Assembly: GCF_008728515.1 (NCBI RefSeq)
Contig: NC_044977.1
Span: 190,081,987-190,145,986 of the forward strand
Reading direction: 5' to 3'
Origin: Papio anubis
Taxonomy: Eukaryota > Chordata > Mammalia > Primates > Cercopithecidae
Length of the DNA stretch: 64,000 bases
Position 1 is the first letter of the stretch. Each line of letters begins with the position of its first letter. A program made the translations under genes and the position numbers. The notes under the pieces were generated by a model, which was given only the letters and a program-made list of their open reading frames with translations, was not told where the DNA came from and did no database searches. Positions 43,262 through 54,589 of this stretch are shown here, piece after piece.

Positions 43262-43645
43262 AGTCTAGAAGGAGAAATTTAAAAAGTAATAAATTATGAA
43301 ACCACAAGTCAGTCTTCAACAAACACTTGGGAGTCACCTGCTGTGCTGGCTCTGGGCTGGTGCTGACATGGTGGGGAGATGGCTAGACAACCACAGAAAG
43401 AAAGTGAAGGTCAGCTCTCTGAACCATGGGGAAACAGGGACAGAGTCTCCCACTCTGGGATAATGAGTCCCCTTTAGCAAAGAGGATATAAGCCCAACGG
43501 AGAGGTTGGATTTGGATTTGGAACAGGTATCCCAAACCCCAGATCTGCTATATCACTTTGGGACACAGAACTTGTCTCTGGCAGATGTGCTCATGTGTCC
43601 TTATCACCTGGCTTCAGGTGGCACTAAAGCTTCCAAGTCAAATCA
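43262..43645. other. Unique non-coding sequence, weak L2-like trace
   Basis: CAACAAACACTTGGGAGTCA (43318 on) may continue the L2 fragment interrupted by the Alu. The rest is unrecognised. Confidence 0.35.
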
Positions 43646-43655
43646 AAGCCATCAG

Positions 43656-43785
43656 AATAAAGAATGCTGGTGCTGGGAGGCCCTTTGGAGTTCACAGTTC
43701 GCTCCATCCCAAGTACAGATGGGGAAACGGAGACCCAAGCTAAGAGAAATTACGTTCTCAAAGTCACAGGGAAAACATGTTTGCC
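43656..43785 (-). mobile_element. MIR-like ancient SINE
   Basis: GGTGCTGGGAGGCCCTTTGG, AGATGGGGAAACGGAGACCC and TCAAAGTCACAGGG follow the old repeat layout. Confidence 0.6.
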
Positions 43786-44090
43786 TCCCACTACAATTAA
43801 TATTCTGCAGTGTCAGTCCATCATTTATTACAGGTTCTTATTATATAATAGAGACCTATTTATTTATGATATTAGCATTGGAGGGATAAGATTAGCATAT
43901 TCCCTGTAGTCTCAGCAGGTTCATCAGCCTTTGCCTGTGAGCAGCTGTTCCATTTGGAGAGATATATTTTTAATCCAGAAGTTACCTAACTTTATGATAA
44001 AAACAGTAGGCCTTGTTATGATAGAGCCTTATGTTATTATGGCTCACTCATCTTCTATATCAAGTCGTTTATTTTTCTGTTTGTTAGGCT
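43786..44090. other. Unique AT-rich non-coding sequence
   Basis: Nothing recognised. Confidence 0.4.
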
Positions 44091-44408
44091 TTTATTTTAT
44101 TTTATTTTATTTTTGAGATGGAGTCTCGTTCTGTTGCCCAGACTGGAGTGCAGTGCCACGATCTTGGCTCACTGCAACCTCCACCTCCTGAGTTCAAGTG
44201 ATTCTCCCACTTCAGCCTCCTGAGTAGCTGGGACTACAGGCGTGCACCAACATGCCAGGCTAATTTTTTTTTTTTTTTTTTTTTTTTCAGTACAGACAGG
44301 GTTATACCATGTTGGCCAAGCTGGTCTTGAACTCCTGACCTCAAGTGATCCACCCACCTCGGCCTCCCAAAGTGCTGGGATTATAGGCGTGAGCCACTGC
44401 TCCCGGCC
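44091..44408 (-). mobile_element. AluS SINE
   Basis: Antisense Alu with a (TTTTA)n tail and an expanded T-run in its middle linker (44266-44288). Confidence 0.94.
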
Positions 44409-44735
44409 TATCATTTTTTCTATACACAGGTTTGACAACTGTTTAATCATAGAAAACTGCATAAACAACTTTAGAGTAAAACTTCATTACTTTGGACTAA
44501 CCCCTATAGCCTTTAAAAACACTGATGTGTATTACTGCAAAGTGAGAGAAAGTTGTGAATATATTGAATTTTCATACTACCATCTAAATGGTTGTTGCCA
44601 AATTTGTTTAATAGAAAAAAAGAATGTAGATTTATGCAAACTTGGCAGGAATTTACAAATCAGAGAGAATAAAGACAGCAATGTTCGTGGTTCCTGCTTT
44701 GTAGTTTTTTAATAGTAATAAAAATTATAAAATAC
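44409..44735. other. Unique AT-rich non-coding sequence
   Basis: Nothing recognised. Confidence 0.4.
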
Positions 44736-44905
44736 TTTATACATGCACAACATTTTATGTTTTCCAAAACACCTTTATGTGCATTCTTTTACAGGAACTC
44801 CTGACAAATGACAAGATATATGCTACCTCCCTGTTGCAGATTGAGAAGGCAGAGGCTTGTTCATGATCACATAGCTAGTGGGACCACTGTGATCTCCACC
44901 CACTA
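44736..44905 (-). mobile_element. MIR SINE
   Basis: CTCCCTGTTGCAGATTGAGA, then CATGATCACATAGCTAGTGG, follows the reverse MIR. Confidence 0.7.
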
Positions 44906-45591
44906 CCCTTTGCCAAAGAACAATATAGCACCATGTGATAGTCCCACACAGAACCCAAGAAAGCTCGAGGAAGGCATTGACACAGTGGCTCTTTTGATTG
45001 TAAGATCTGAGATCACATAATGTTTTTCAAACATATGATATTCATTTTTATAGGTCTTCTGCCAGAAACAGGGTTAGCTCCATAGTTTGTGGATTTTATT
45101 TGCTATTTAGTGTCATTCTAAGTAAAGAAAAATTCACATTTTAAATTATTAGCATGAGTTTTACAATTCATCTTTAACTTGAATAGTGCCAGTTTTAAAT
45201 GCAAATATAAGAACATTTAACTCCTATGCAGAATCACCAAAATTGCAGAATTTTTATTTTGTAGTCTATATATGTATGTGTGTGTATATATATGTGTGTG
45301 TATATATATATTTTTTTTCTTACCAGAACAGTGAAAGTGCTGTACAAAACTAACCCCGCTGTTTTTACTTCTGTTGGTAATACACACACATTTCCCTTTG
45401 TACCTTTGACTTATGATGAGGCTGAATGAGAGGGCAGGGAGCTATGGATCGTCCTAGCTCTCTCTTTCCTTCTTGTGTCATTTTTAATGGATCTGTTTTG
45501 CTAACACAAGGACAGAAGGTGAGTAAGAAAGGATGTGATGGGATTCTTTGGTCAATTGTGTTTCTTAGACCTCCACTGTCTTTTTTTGATT
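44906..45591. other. Unique AT-rich sequence with (TG)n/(TA)n microsatellite
   Basis: The microsatellite spans about 45267-45312 (alternating TATATG and TGTGTA blocks plus a T-run). The remainder is unrecognised. Confidence 0.5.
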
Positions 45592-45891
45592 CTTTTTTTT
45601 TTTTTTTGAGACGGAGTTTCGTTCTTGTTGCCCAGGCTGGAGTGCAATGGCATGATCTCGGTTCACTGCAACCTCCACCTCCTAAGTTCAAGCTACTCTC
45701 CTGCCTCAGCCTCCCAAGTAGCTGGGATTACAGGCACCCACCACCACACCCAGCTAATTTTTTGTATTTTTAGTGGAGATGGGGGTTCCACTATGTTGGC
45801 CAGGCTGGTCTCGAACTCCTGACCTCAGGCACTCCACCCGCCTCGCCCTCCCAAAGTGGTGGGATTACAGGCATGAGCCACTGCACCCGGC
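45592..45891 (-). mobile_element. AluS SINE
   Basis: Full-length antisense Alu with TCCACTATGTTGGCCAGGCT. Confidence 0.94.
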
Positions 45892-46744
45892 TCTTTTGTA
45901 TTCTTTTGCTCTGGTTTGCAAGGAGTGCATGGCTTCTCAGGGCCATCGGTGCCCACTTAGGTGTGGGCAGAGCATGCTTACCTCCCTGAGTGTCGAGGAA
46001 CTCCTGGGCATCATGGGCCCACTGGACTCCTGGACTCCTGGGCATGGAGAATGCTCTGTATGAATGGCATAGCGAGGAACTGCAGTGGCATGACTCGCCT
46101 CTCCTCCACCGTCTCACTGGGCTTCACTTACAAAAAAGAAGTTCAAAGATGAAATTATCAGAATGTCAAGACAGTGACAGAAGGGCACTAAGCCAAGCAC
46201 ATGACCCTTCTCAGCACAGAGTCCTCTATAACAGAACTTCAGGGCCACATGGCAAAGTCAGTGTTGAGTATTCCTAGTCTAGAGGCTATAAGAGTACAGA
46301 CGTGTCTCTCAGGCCCCAGGTGGGAATTCGAACTTCTAGACGAATTCCAGGGTGGAGCACCTTCCTCACAACATCCGTAGAATGGATGAGGCTCAGTGAA
46401 GCATAATCCCAGAGGGGAGACGGAACCCAGCACTGCCCTACCTGAGAGCCATGTGTCTGTAGCTGCGTGACTTGAGGATGAGGAAGGAAAGGGGGGACAG
46501 TAGAAATCCGCCGGGCACAGCCAGAGTACAGTGGAAACAGTCTTGTCGAGAAAATGCTATTATGACCAGAAATTAAAGGGGAAATCCAAAATGTTATTAT
46601 AACCTAGCGATGTTCTTCTTTACCCACAGAATGATGCTTTAAAGAAACTCATTACTGAAGACATGTCTCTCGAATACACATTTACACAGTCTATTTAACA
46701 CAACCCCTGGAACAACTCTCCCTAACAGAGAGTCAGGGAAATCT
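45892..46744. other. Unique non-coding sequence
   Basis: Frames of up to 108 codons near 45773-46277 overlap the Alu end or each other. Nothing recognised. Confidence 0.4.
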
Positions 46745-46930
46745 AATTTCCAGTCACAGCTCTGATTCATTCTTGATGGGTGACTCTGGGCAGGCCACCT
46801 GACTTCTCTGAGCCTCAATTCTCTTCTCTGTAAAATGGGAATAATGATTCCTAATCCAGAGGTAGGGTCGTTGTGAGAGAATGCATGTAAAAGTGAGCTG
46901 TAAGCTGTAAATCACTGCGCACACGTGAAG
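46745..46930 (+). mobile_element. MIR SINE
   Basis: GGTGACTCTGGGCAGGCCAC, TCTCTGTAAAATGGGAATAA and GGGTCGTTGTGAGAGAATGC follow the forward MIR. Confidence 0.88.
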
Positions 46931-47039
46931 GCATGTAGATTGCCTTGGCACGTTGGCATCCTGTGTACAAACGTTATATATCACACACGGATGCCATCAG
47001 GAAATTCCACTCCGGGGCAGAGTGATTTACAAAGCCTGC

Positions 47040-47960
47040 TCAGAAGTGGAGTCAATTAAGGTCAGCTTTCTATGTTGCTAAACAACAGGGGATTCTGGGT
47101 TCAGTAACGTTGAAAGGCAGGCCCAACACACCCCTTGAAACTGGGCTTTTGAGAGGGTTCAAAGGAAGGCGAAACAAAAGCCCCTCTTTGTGATGTTTTC
47201 ACTCTTCCCGCATTGTCCTCTTTCACCCTCCAAGGGCCTTCCTGTAAAGAAAGGGGCTGCTAATGTGGCGAGTGGGAGTTTGAAATTGTCCTGGGCCAAC
47301 AATGTTGGCACATTCTGCCGGGCCTCATTACAGAATCATCTGAAATGCTTGAGAAGTGTTTCCCACTCATTAGCATAAATAGCAGAAAAACTCTTTCACA
47401 AACAAAGCAGGTTCCATCTGCCCCAGTATGTCCTCACCTTGACTTCAAATGGCCAGTCCCTCCCCCAACACAATACAGGGGCGCCGGCCTCCGAGGCCTC
47501 AAACACCCCACTTCAGAACAGCATTCAGCGAAATACCAACACGGTAACCTGCATGTTTATTCATTGGCCGGCCCCCTCCTTTTAATGGAGTCCCTTCCCC
47601 ATTGTGGCCACTTGATTCTTTCACAGACCTGAAAGGGACGGGCAGGGAGAGGCGTCCTTTCGAAGCTGTTGGGATCCGTAGCAACCCACACCTTGTGAGT
47701 GGGTCGACTAGGCTAATTAGGTTTGTTCTGCCTTTTTGGCCCAGGCGTATTTTGTCAGGTATTCTGCTGTGAGATTAAAGAGTCATTAATCACCCAGGCC
47801 TGACGCTGACAAGGTGGCTTTTACAATGAAGTCCACTTCCCTGGTGCTGGCTGGAGCCGAGGCCGGATCTGTTTTGCATTACATTGCAGAAGAATGTAAT
47901 GCGGGTTTCTTCCCAGGCGACCTCACAGGATGTCAACCTCCGGCCCGGGCCTTAAGAAGG
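47040..47960. promoter_or_regulatory. Candidate conserved non-coding region (unproven)
   Basis: About 0.9 kb with no recognisable repeat and moderate GC, containing homeodomain-type clusters (GGCTAATTAGGTTTG near 47710; AGTCATTAATCACCC near 47780), CATTAGCATAAAT (47368-47380) and a perfect 10-bp inverted repeat at 47876-47902. These features fit a developmental enhancer but conservation is not visible here. Confidence 0.3.
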
Positions 47961-48089
47961 CCGGTGCCAGGGACAGAGATAGCATCTACTTTGAAGGCAA
48001 ACTGTGCTCACAGCAGCTGGGTGGAGTCTGTTGGGTTCTGGAAGGGCAACTCACAGAATAAGGGTAGAGCCTGACAGAGTCAGACCTTA

Positions 48090-48235
48090 GTCCCCAGCCA
48101 CCCAGCCCCGCATTTTCCCGAAGAAAGCCCAGAGGCTCCGAAAGGAAGGATACTTGCCCGAGGACGCACAGTAAATCACGGTGAGAGTCAAGATTAAACC
48201 AGGGCATCTCAAGGCTGTCACACTACCACATCTGA
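48090..48235 (-). mobile_element. MIR SINE
   Basis: CCCAGAGGCTCCGAAAGG, ATACTTGCCCGAGGACGCAC and AGATTAAACCAGGGCATCTC follow the reverse MIR. Confidence 0.75.
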
Positions 48236-48339
48236 ATCCCAAACTAAGCTTTTTATAACCCTTTTCAACATAATCAATAACTGTTACAGTTGGCAATTCA
48301 GAGGTCCTTCACTCTTAAGAGGAGAAAGAAGGGAAGTCA

Positions 48340-48494
48340 ATCCCATTTGTCAAGTGCACTGTGCTATTTTGCATATAATTGATTCTATTTAAATGCCATT
48401 TTCATAAGATGACTTGTGAAAGGACTCACTCACCCTTAGTTCTCACCCAGTGCAACAGTTTTCCTGATAAGTAGGCATTACATCCCTATTTTAT
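48340..48494 (-). mobile_element. MIR SINE, first part
   Basis: Weak reverse MIR 3' part leading to CATCCCTATTTTAT, where an Alu is inserted. Confidence 0.55.
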
Positions 48495-48830
48495 CTTATC
48501 TTTTTCTTTTTCTTTCTTTCTTTCTTTTTTTTTTTTTTTTTTTTTTCCCGAGACGAGAGTCTCCCTCTGTCACCCAGGCTGGAGTGCAATGGCGCAATCT
48601 CAGCTCACTGCAACCTCTGCCTCCGGGTTCAAGCGATTCTCCTGCCTCAGTCTCCTGAGTAGCTGGGATTACAGTTATCCACCACCATGCCCAGAAAATT
48701 CTTGCATTTTTAGTAGAGACGGAGTTTCACCATGTTGGCCAGGCTGGTCTCAAACTCCTGACCTTGTGATCCGCCCGCCTTGGCTTCCCAAAGTGCTAGG
48801 ATTACCGGCATGAGCCACTGTGCCCAGCTA
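48495..48830 (-). mobile_element. AluS SINE with (CTTT)n tail
   Basis: Antisense Alu with a long T/(CTTT)n stretch (48499-48546). TSD close to CATCCCTATTTTAT (48481-48494 and 48832-48846). Confidence 0.94.
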
Positions 48831-48930
48831 GCATCCCTATTTTTATGGACAAAGACGCCAAGACACAGCAAGTTTAAATAACTCATTCACAGCCGATATT
48901 CTTTCTTGTGCCAGACTGCCATTTGAAAAG
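48831..48930 (-). mobile_element. MIR SINE, second part
   Basis: TTTTTATGGACAAAGACGCC, then TAAATAACTCATTCACAGCC, resumes the reverse MIR after the Alu. Confidence 0.6.
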
Positions 48931-49124
48931 ATAAGTTCTCTAAATCCAGGCGTTCTCATGAACTTTTATTATTACTGATGTCAATCACAAATTAAAAGCT
49001 TAGGTCAGTTATCTAAACATCAGATTATCAGAATGCGTTGTTTCCTTTTAATCTCAGTTTGTGATCATGCCATCTATCTCTGCTGATGTTTCCTTATTGT
49101 CTTTTCTTCTTTCACTCTTTCATT
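48931..49124. other. Unique non-coding sequence
   Basis: Nothing recognised. Confidence 0.4.
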
Positions 49125-49330
49125 AATTCAGTAAACATTTATTGAGCATGCCGGGGATGCCCAGATTTTAAAAACAGGGCCACATGCCCCTTTCTTGTGA
49201 CATTACTGGAAAATGAGCTCCTCACAAATAAGAGAGTAAACCAAGAAGGAGGAAGGCAAGGGCTCTGGGAGACAGGAGCTCCAACACAGAAGGATGGTGA
49301 AGGCAATCCCCAGGAGGCTGCAGGGTCGTC
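49125..49330 (-). mobile_element. L2 LINE, 3' end
   Basis: AATTCAGTAAACATTTATTG, then AGCATGCCGGGGATGCCCAG, follows the reverse L2 end. The right part is weaker. Confidence 0.6.
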
Positions 49331-49513
49331 CAGAGGAAGGCTGCATGCCTAGTGCACAGGGTGGACAGCTGGCCCACACTGCTGCAGGGCACAGCCCTGG
49401 GACAGGCTTCAGCAGAAAGACAAATTCAATAGGAGACATGATCATCTACATCACCACGGAGGAGATTTAGAACTTTGGCAGAGTTTGAACCTTTATTATT
49501 ACTTAATACAATG
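49331..49513. other. Unique non-coding sequence
   Basis: Nothing recognised. Confidence 0.4.
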
Positions 49514-49530
49514 AAAACAAAACAAATGGA

Positions 49531-49832
49531 CTCACACCTGTAATCCCAGCACTTTGGGAGGCCGAGGTGGGTGGATCACTTGAGGCCAGGAGTTCAAAAT
49601 CAGCCTGGCCAACATGGAGAAACCCCTTCTCTACTAAAAATACAAAAATTAGCCACGCATGGTGGTGGGCACCTGTAATCCCAGTTACTAGGGAGGCTGA
49701 GGCAAGAGAATCGCTTGAACCCAGGAGTCAGAGGTTGCAGTAAGCCGAGATCAAACCGCTGCACTCCAGCCTGGGCAACAGAGCAAGACTCCATTTCAAA
49801 GCAAACAAACAAACAAAAACCAACAATAATAA
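49531..49832 (+). mobile_element. AluS SINE, 5'-truncated by about 15 nt
   Basis: Starts at CTCACACCTGTAATCCC. Exact 17-bp TSD AAAACAAAACAAATGGA (49514-49530 and 49833-49849), so the truncation happened at insertion. CAAA-rich tail. Confidence 0.95.
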
Positions 49833-49849
49833 AAAACAAAACAAATGGA

Positions 49850-50539
49850 AAAATAAGACAGTTACTAACTCCAGGAAAGGAAAGGCAATCACACTGTACT
49901 TCAGGGCACAGTTATAAATCGAATTTATATTTTCATATGGAAACAAAGAATGATGAAAAATGATATTAGCATATAATAACAGTGGAAGGATATAGACTGA
50001 AAGAGTGTGTATATGAGGGGAGGTCACGGCACAAGAAGAAAAAGCTAAACTCATCTTTCATGGTGGGAATTCAAGATTTAATGCTTAAAACTAAAAAATC
50101 AAAAACAGAAACACAAGCATATTAGGGACAACATTTGTGGAACTGTTTGACTCTCCAAATTGTGTGGATATGTAACTTTGGTAAATACAGAAACTCAAAT
50201 TGGAAAGTCACTGATGAATCTGATTGCTAAAGTAAGACACTGTGCTTGTTGTCAAGGGGTTAACAAACAATGTCCTTGGGAGGCTGTCAGGCCAAGTCAT
50301 AATTGAAGCATACCTGGGATGCCCTGGCCCTTCTGTGGGTCATTGAGAGGTGCAGCAAGTGGTTAAGGAAGTTCACAGGTGAGGGGAGGGGCGATGTCTT
50401 GAGTGGATGCAGCTGTGAAAGGGAGGGAGTGTGAGGAATTGGTCTCATAACCACTGATGGTCTGAAAGCCAGAGAAGGCGCTAGAACGTCGGGGAGATAA
50501 TCCTGGTCCTGTCTAGCGAGATAGACAAGACTCAAAAGT
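49850..50539. other. Unique AT-rich non-coding sequence
   Basis: Possibly old L1-like in 49910-50140, but no block is strong enough to call. The minus frame at 50287-50592 is unsupported. Confidence 0.35.
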
Positions 50540-50750
50540 GAGCCTGAACCAGACCCAGTTTGAACCCCAGCTGCTGTACTTACAGACCACATTATTAACT
50601 ACTCTGAGCCTCACTTTCCACAATCCACAGAAGAGAAAAATAGTATCTCCCACCCAGGATTGTTCTTATACTTGATTCAAACACATTTATAAAGCCTCCA
50701 CTACGAAACACTTAATGCATCTCAGACACTGAATAAAAACAGCCCTCAAA
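50540..50750 (+). mobile_element. MIR SINE
   Basis: CAGTTTGAACCCCAGCTGCT, CTACTCTGAGCCTCACTTTC and TAGTATCTCCCACCCAGGAT follow the forward MIR. Confidence 0.75.
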
Positions 50751-51250
50751 CACACCATCAGTGAAACCAGCAAAGTCGGTCGTATTTCTTGTTTCTTGAA
50801 AGTATAAATACATGCAGAGATCATCTATTCGAGTCTACAGAGTGACTCAACATTAGAAAAAAGTGAGGAAAAAAGTGCATGTAAGGAAAATGGCGTTCAT
50901 GGACGATTTCACTGCATATTCATAACCTACACTCAGACACAGGAAATTTCATTCAGGGATTAGCTGCATAGCAGGATCGATAAGCTGGATACAAGCATTC
51001 ATTCCTTTCTGACATCGAGTTGCTCTGTAGATTTGAACCTCAGAAACCTACAGGCAACTGGCTTTCTTTCATTTTCTCGGGTCCTCATCCCTGCTTATCT
51101 CTTCTGTCTCTCTCTGCCTCAAGCCCAGAGACAACCCTTCTCTTTTTCCCTTTTTCCCAATGTTGCTTCTTCCCTCTCCTCACTCCTCTTCAATAAAACC
51201 CTCACTAAACTCCAGGCCTTGCCTCTCCTGTCATCAATCTGTGCAAAAAT
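50751..51250. other. Unique non-coding sequence
   Basis: C/T-rich near 51100-51200. Nothing recognised. Confidence 0.4.
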
Positions 51251-51262
51251 AATAGTACACAC

Positions 51263-51546
51263 AGCCGGGTGTAATAGCTCACGCCTGTAAGCCCAGCACT
51301 TTGGGAGGCTAAGGCGGGCAGATCACCTGAGGTGAGGAGTTCGAGACCAGCCTGGCCAACATGGTAAAACCCCGCCTCTACTAAAAATACAAAAATTAGC
51401 CGGGCATGGTGGTGAGCGCCTATACTCCCAGCTACTAGGGAGGCTGAGGCAGGAGAATTGCTTGAACCCAGGAAGTGGAGGTTGCAGTGAGCCAAGATCG
51501 TGCCACTGCACTCCAGCCTGGGTGACAGACCAAGACTCCGTCTCAA
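51263..51546 (+). mobile_element. AluS SINE with (TA)n tail
   Basis: TSD AATAGTACACAC (51251-51262) against AATAGTCCACAC (51575-51586). The tail has turned into (TA)n, 51547-51562. Confidence 0.95.
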
Positions 51547-51586
51547 ATATATATATATATATGTATTTTTTTTAAATAGTCCACAC

Positions 51587-52139
51587 CAATATTTGTCCCA
51601 AAGACTTAAGACTTTTGTTTTTTAAAGATTTAATGTTTCCATAACAAACAAAAATTGGATTCAGCCTTGAGAAACATATAATCAGAGGCTGGCTTCCCAG
51701 ACTTTCAGGGACTGGCGATGCATGGGAAGGGAGCTTCACAAAATCAATATAAATGATATTTGCTTGTAGTATTTTGGAGGAGAAGTGGGGGCAGGGCAGT
51801 AAAGGAAAGAAAAAAATGTAGCTGAGCAAGAGAGGTATAATTTAGAAGCTGCCATGTAGTAAGTAGGAATTTCGAAGGAGGATAGATGATTTTTTACAGG
51901 TTTGACAAGAAGCTGATGGAGAGAAGTCGTGACCGGACTTGCACCTGTTCTTTAAGGAGGATGAAAAATGCTGCGCGCCTCACCAAGCTCCATTCCCAGT
52001 GGGTGGAAGAGGGGAGGGCTCAGCGGCACTCCGGGGGCCACCCTCTGCAAAGCCTTTATACATGATCTCTAAGCTGGACAGTAACAATGAATAGGACGTC
52101 TCATACCATCACTAACATGATGTATCTGTGAATCATAGA
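51587..52139. other. Unique non-coding sequence
   Basis: Nothing recognised. Confidence 0.4.
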
Positions 52140-52356
52140 CAATATTTACTGGGCACTTGTCATGTGCCAGACACTGTGTTAAGCATTTTTCAGGGAATCT
52201 TATTAAATTCTCATAACAATTCCATGAAGGAATCTCTACAATGTTCTGATTTACAGATGAGAAAAATGAGGCTGAAAGAGGTGGCCACTTGCCCAGGCAA
52301 AGCCAGGACTCAGACAAACACAGGTTTTCCCTGACTGTGGAGTCCCACTTCTACGG
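52140..52356 (-). mobile_element. MIR SINE, near full length
   Basis: TGGGCACTTGTCATGTGCCA, TTCTGATTTACAGATGAG and ACTTGCCCAGGCAAAGCCAG follow the reverse MIR. Confidence 0.88.
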
Positions 52357-52364
52357 CAGAATAA

Positions 52365-52661
52365 TTTTTTTTTTTTTAAGACCGAGTTTTTCTCTGTCTC
52401 CCAGGTTGGGGTGCCATGGTGTGATCTCGGCTCACTGCAACCTCCACCTCTGAAGTTTGAGCGAGTCTCCTGCCTCAGCTTCCCGAGTAGCTGGGATTAC
52501 AGGCATGCGCCACCACGCCCGGCTAATTTTTGTACTTTTTAGTAGAGATGGGGTTCCTGCCATGTTGGCCAGGCTGGTCTCGAACTCCTGACCTCAGGTG
52601 ATCCACCTGTCTTGGCTTCCCACAGTGCTGAGGTTATAGACGTGAGACACCGCGCCCGGCC
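52365..52661 (-). mobile_element. AluS SINE
   Basis: Antisense Alu just beyond the MIR end. Confidence 0.94.
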
Positions 52662-53337
52662 ATGATTTTTTAATAAGTACTGATTTGTGTGTGTTTTTCC
52701 TGAATTTTCACAAGCTCTCCACAGAGTTAGACAGTTCTGCATCAGGGGTTTCTATAGGACAGTAAGCAAAATGCTACCTGAAAATTAAATCTCTTGCTGT
52801 ATTTTGTAGACGCCAAAATGCAGAGATGATGCTGGGTGTCCTAGATGGACCTTTAAAGTAGCCCAGGACAGAAGAGTGATGAGGAATTTCTCCCAGCCTA
52901 GGAGGGGGCCCTGGAGTTTTGTTGGTGGAGGTGGCCAGGCCCTCAAGGTGTGGGGAAGGCCACATGTAGGAAGGCCAGGGGCTCTCAGCCTCCACTGGGA
53001 CCTGGTGTGGGGAGCAGAGCAGAGGACCTCAGACGTGACTGGAATTTAATTTCCTCCACCTGGAAGGATGGAAGCATAAAGAAAGATTTAAGATCATTTT
53101 AAACAAAAGAAAGTGATATTTCTCATACAAATAAATTCATGTACTAAGATTTATATGCACTACAAAATGGGTAAGTAGGCGGCCCCCCAACTTCTCACTT
53201 CTATGTACTCAGCTTACTGATAAGAGTTTGGCTGGGTGAGGTCAGGGGATTGGCATAAAAAGTTGATAACACCCAGTTTCACCTTCATCTGCTACACAGA
53301 AGAAAATGGTTCTTCACACTATCAAAAACTTCTCCTT
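52662..53337. other. Unique non-coding sequence
   Basis: Nothing recognised. Confidence 0.4.
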
Positions 53338-53662
53338 GGCCGGGCGCGGTGGCTCACGCCTGTAATCTCAGCACTTTGGGAGGCCAAGGCAGGCAGATCA
53401 CGAGGTCAGAAGACCGAGACCATCCTGACGAACACTGTGAAATCCCGTCTCTACTAAAAATACAAAAAAAAAAAAAATTAGCAGGGCGTGGTGGCGGGCG
53501 CCTGTAGTCCCAGCTACTCGGGAGGCTGAGGCAGGAGAATGGCGTGAACCCGGGAGGCAGAGCTTGCAGTGAGCCGTGACTGCGCCACTGCACTCCAGCC
53601 TGGGCAACAGAGCGAGACTCCGTCTCAAAAAACAAAAACAAAAACAAACAAACAAAAAAAAA
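53338..53662 (+). mobile_element. AluY-type SINE
   Basis: GAATGGCGTGAACCCGGGAG and a left arm with GACCGAGACCATCCTG. The mid-element A-run has expanded to 14 A. Retains many CpGs, so probably one of the youngest repeats here. Confidence 0.95.
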
Positions 53663-53899
53663 CATCTTCTCCCCACCCCACCCCACCCCGGCCAAGGAAT
53701 AACCTGCTGGGCTCTCTGCCTGACTCCGGGAGGACCCACCATGTCATGTACAAGGAGCCTTAGAATCCATCACTGTGCGGGGGGAAAGCATCTGCTCAAA
53801 TGCACAGCCCGCTGCCAGAGCCCGGCCAGGAACTCTCCAGAGCTCCCTTAGTTCCTTTCCCCAAAGCTTGAACATTTGTAAAAAGAAGAAAATATCATT
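53663..53899. other. Unique sequence with short (CCCCA)n
   Basis: CCCCACCCCACCCCACCCC at 53670-53688. Otherwise unrecognised. Confidence 0.5.
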
Positions 53900-54165
53900 T
53901 TTTTAAGAATAGACTTATCTGACCCTCCAATCCCCATAAGACACCCCTTTACACACTCTCATTGCACCTTTCACTTCTCCTTCCCATCACCATTTGAACT
54001 GACGGATTTATTTGCGTAATCATTTGCTATTTGTCTCCTGTGTTAGAAGCTCCATGAAGAGAGGGACTAAGCCTTGTCCTCTGCTGCATGCCAGCACGTA
54101 GCACCATTTCAGGAACACAGTGCTCAAGTTATACTTTCTGAGTGATTGAATGAACCATGGGCGAA
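53900..54165 (+). mobile_element. L2 LINE, 3' end
   Basis: GTGTTAGAAGCTCCATGAAG, GAGGGACTAAGCCTTGTCCT and CAGTGCTCAAGTTATACTTT, then GATTGAATGAA, follow the forward L2 end. Confidence 0.8.
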
Positions 54166-54589
54166 TGAGCATGGAACAATCACAGTTGGCAAAACCTCAG
54201 CGATCACACAGCCCAGTGCCCTGAGAAGCCCACACTCAGTGAGGCTAAACAACTGGCCTGAGATTCCAGAGAGAGTTGGTGGTCAAGCCCACGCTAAAAG
54301 CCAAGGACTCTAGACAGATCTTTGAGTGACTTTCTTCTGACTCTATCATTTGCAGTCTCCAAATTCATCATAGACAGACGAAGACCAAATTCCCACCTGT
54401 CCATACAGCCACCCTTGTCCTTCCTTGATGCTCTCAAGCTCACCTGTTTCAGTATTGTCACAAGCCCCTCTTCTCTAAATTTTTGGTGCCTTCTGTCCCC
54501 TAGTGTCTCAGTATTTCCAATGCCCAAGAAAAGATGATTGCTTTCTCTCTTATTGTAAAGAGTTTCATCTTTTAATATGATTGTCGAAG
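54166..54589. other. Unique sequence with a MIR-like trace
   Basis: 54190-54305 has a weak reverse MIR-like layout. The rest is unrecognised. Confidence 0.4.
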
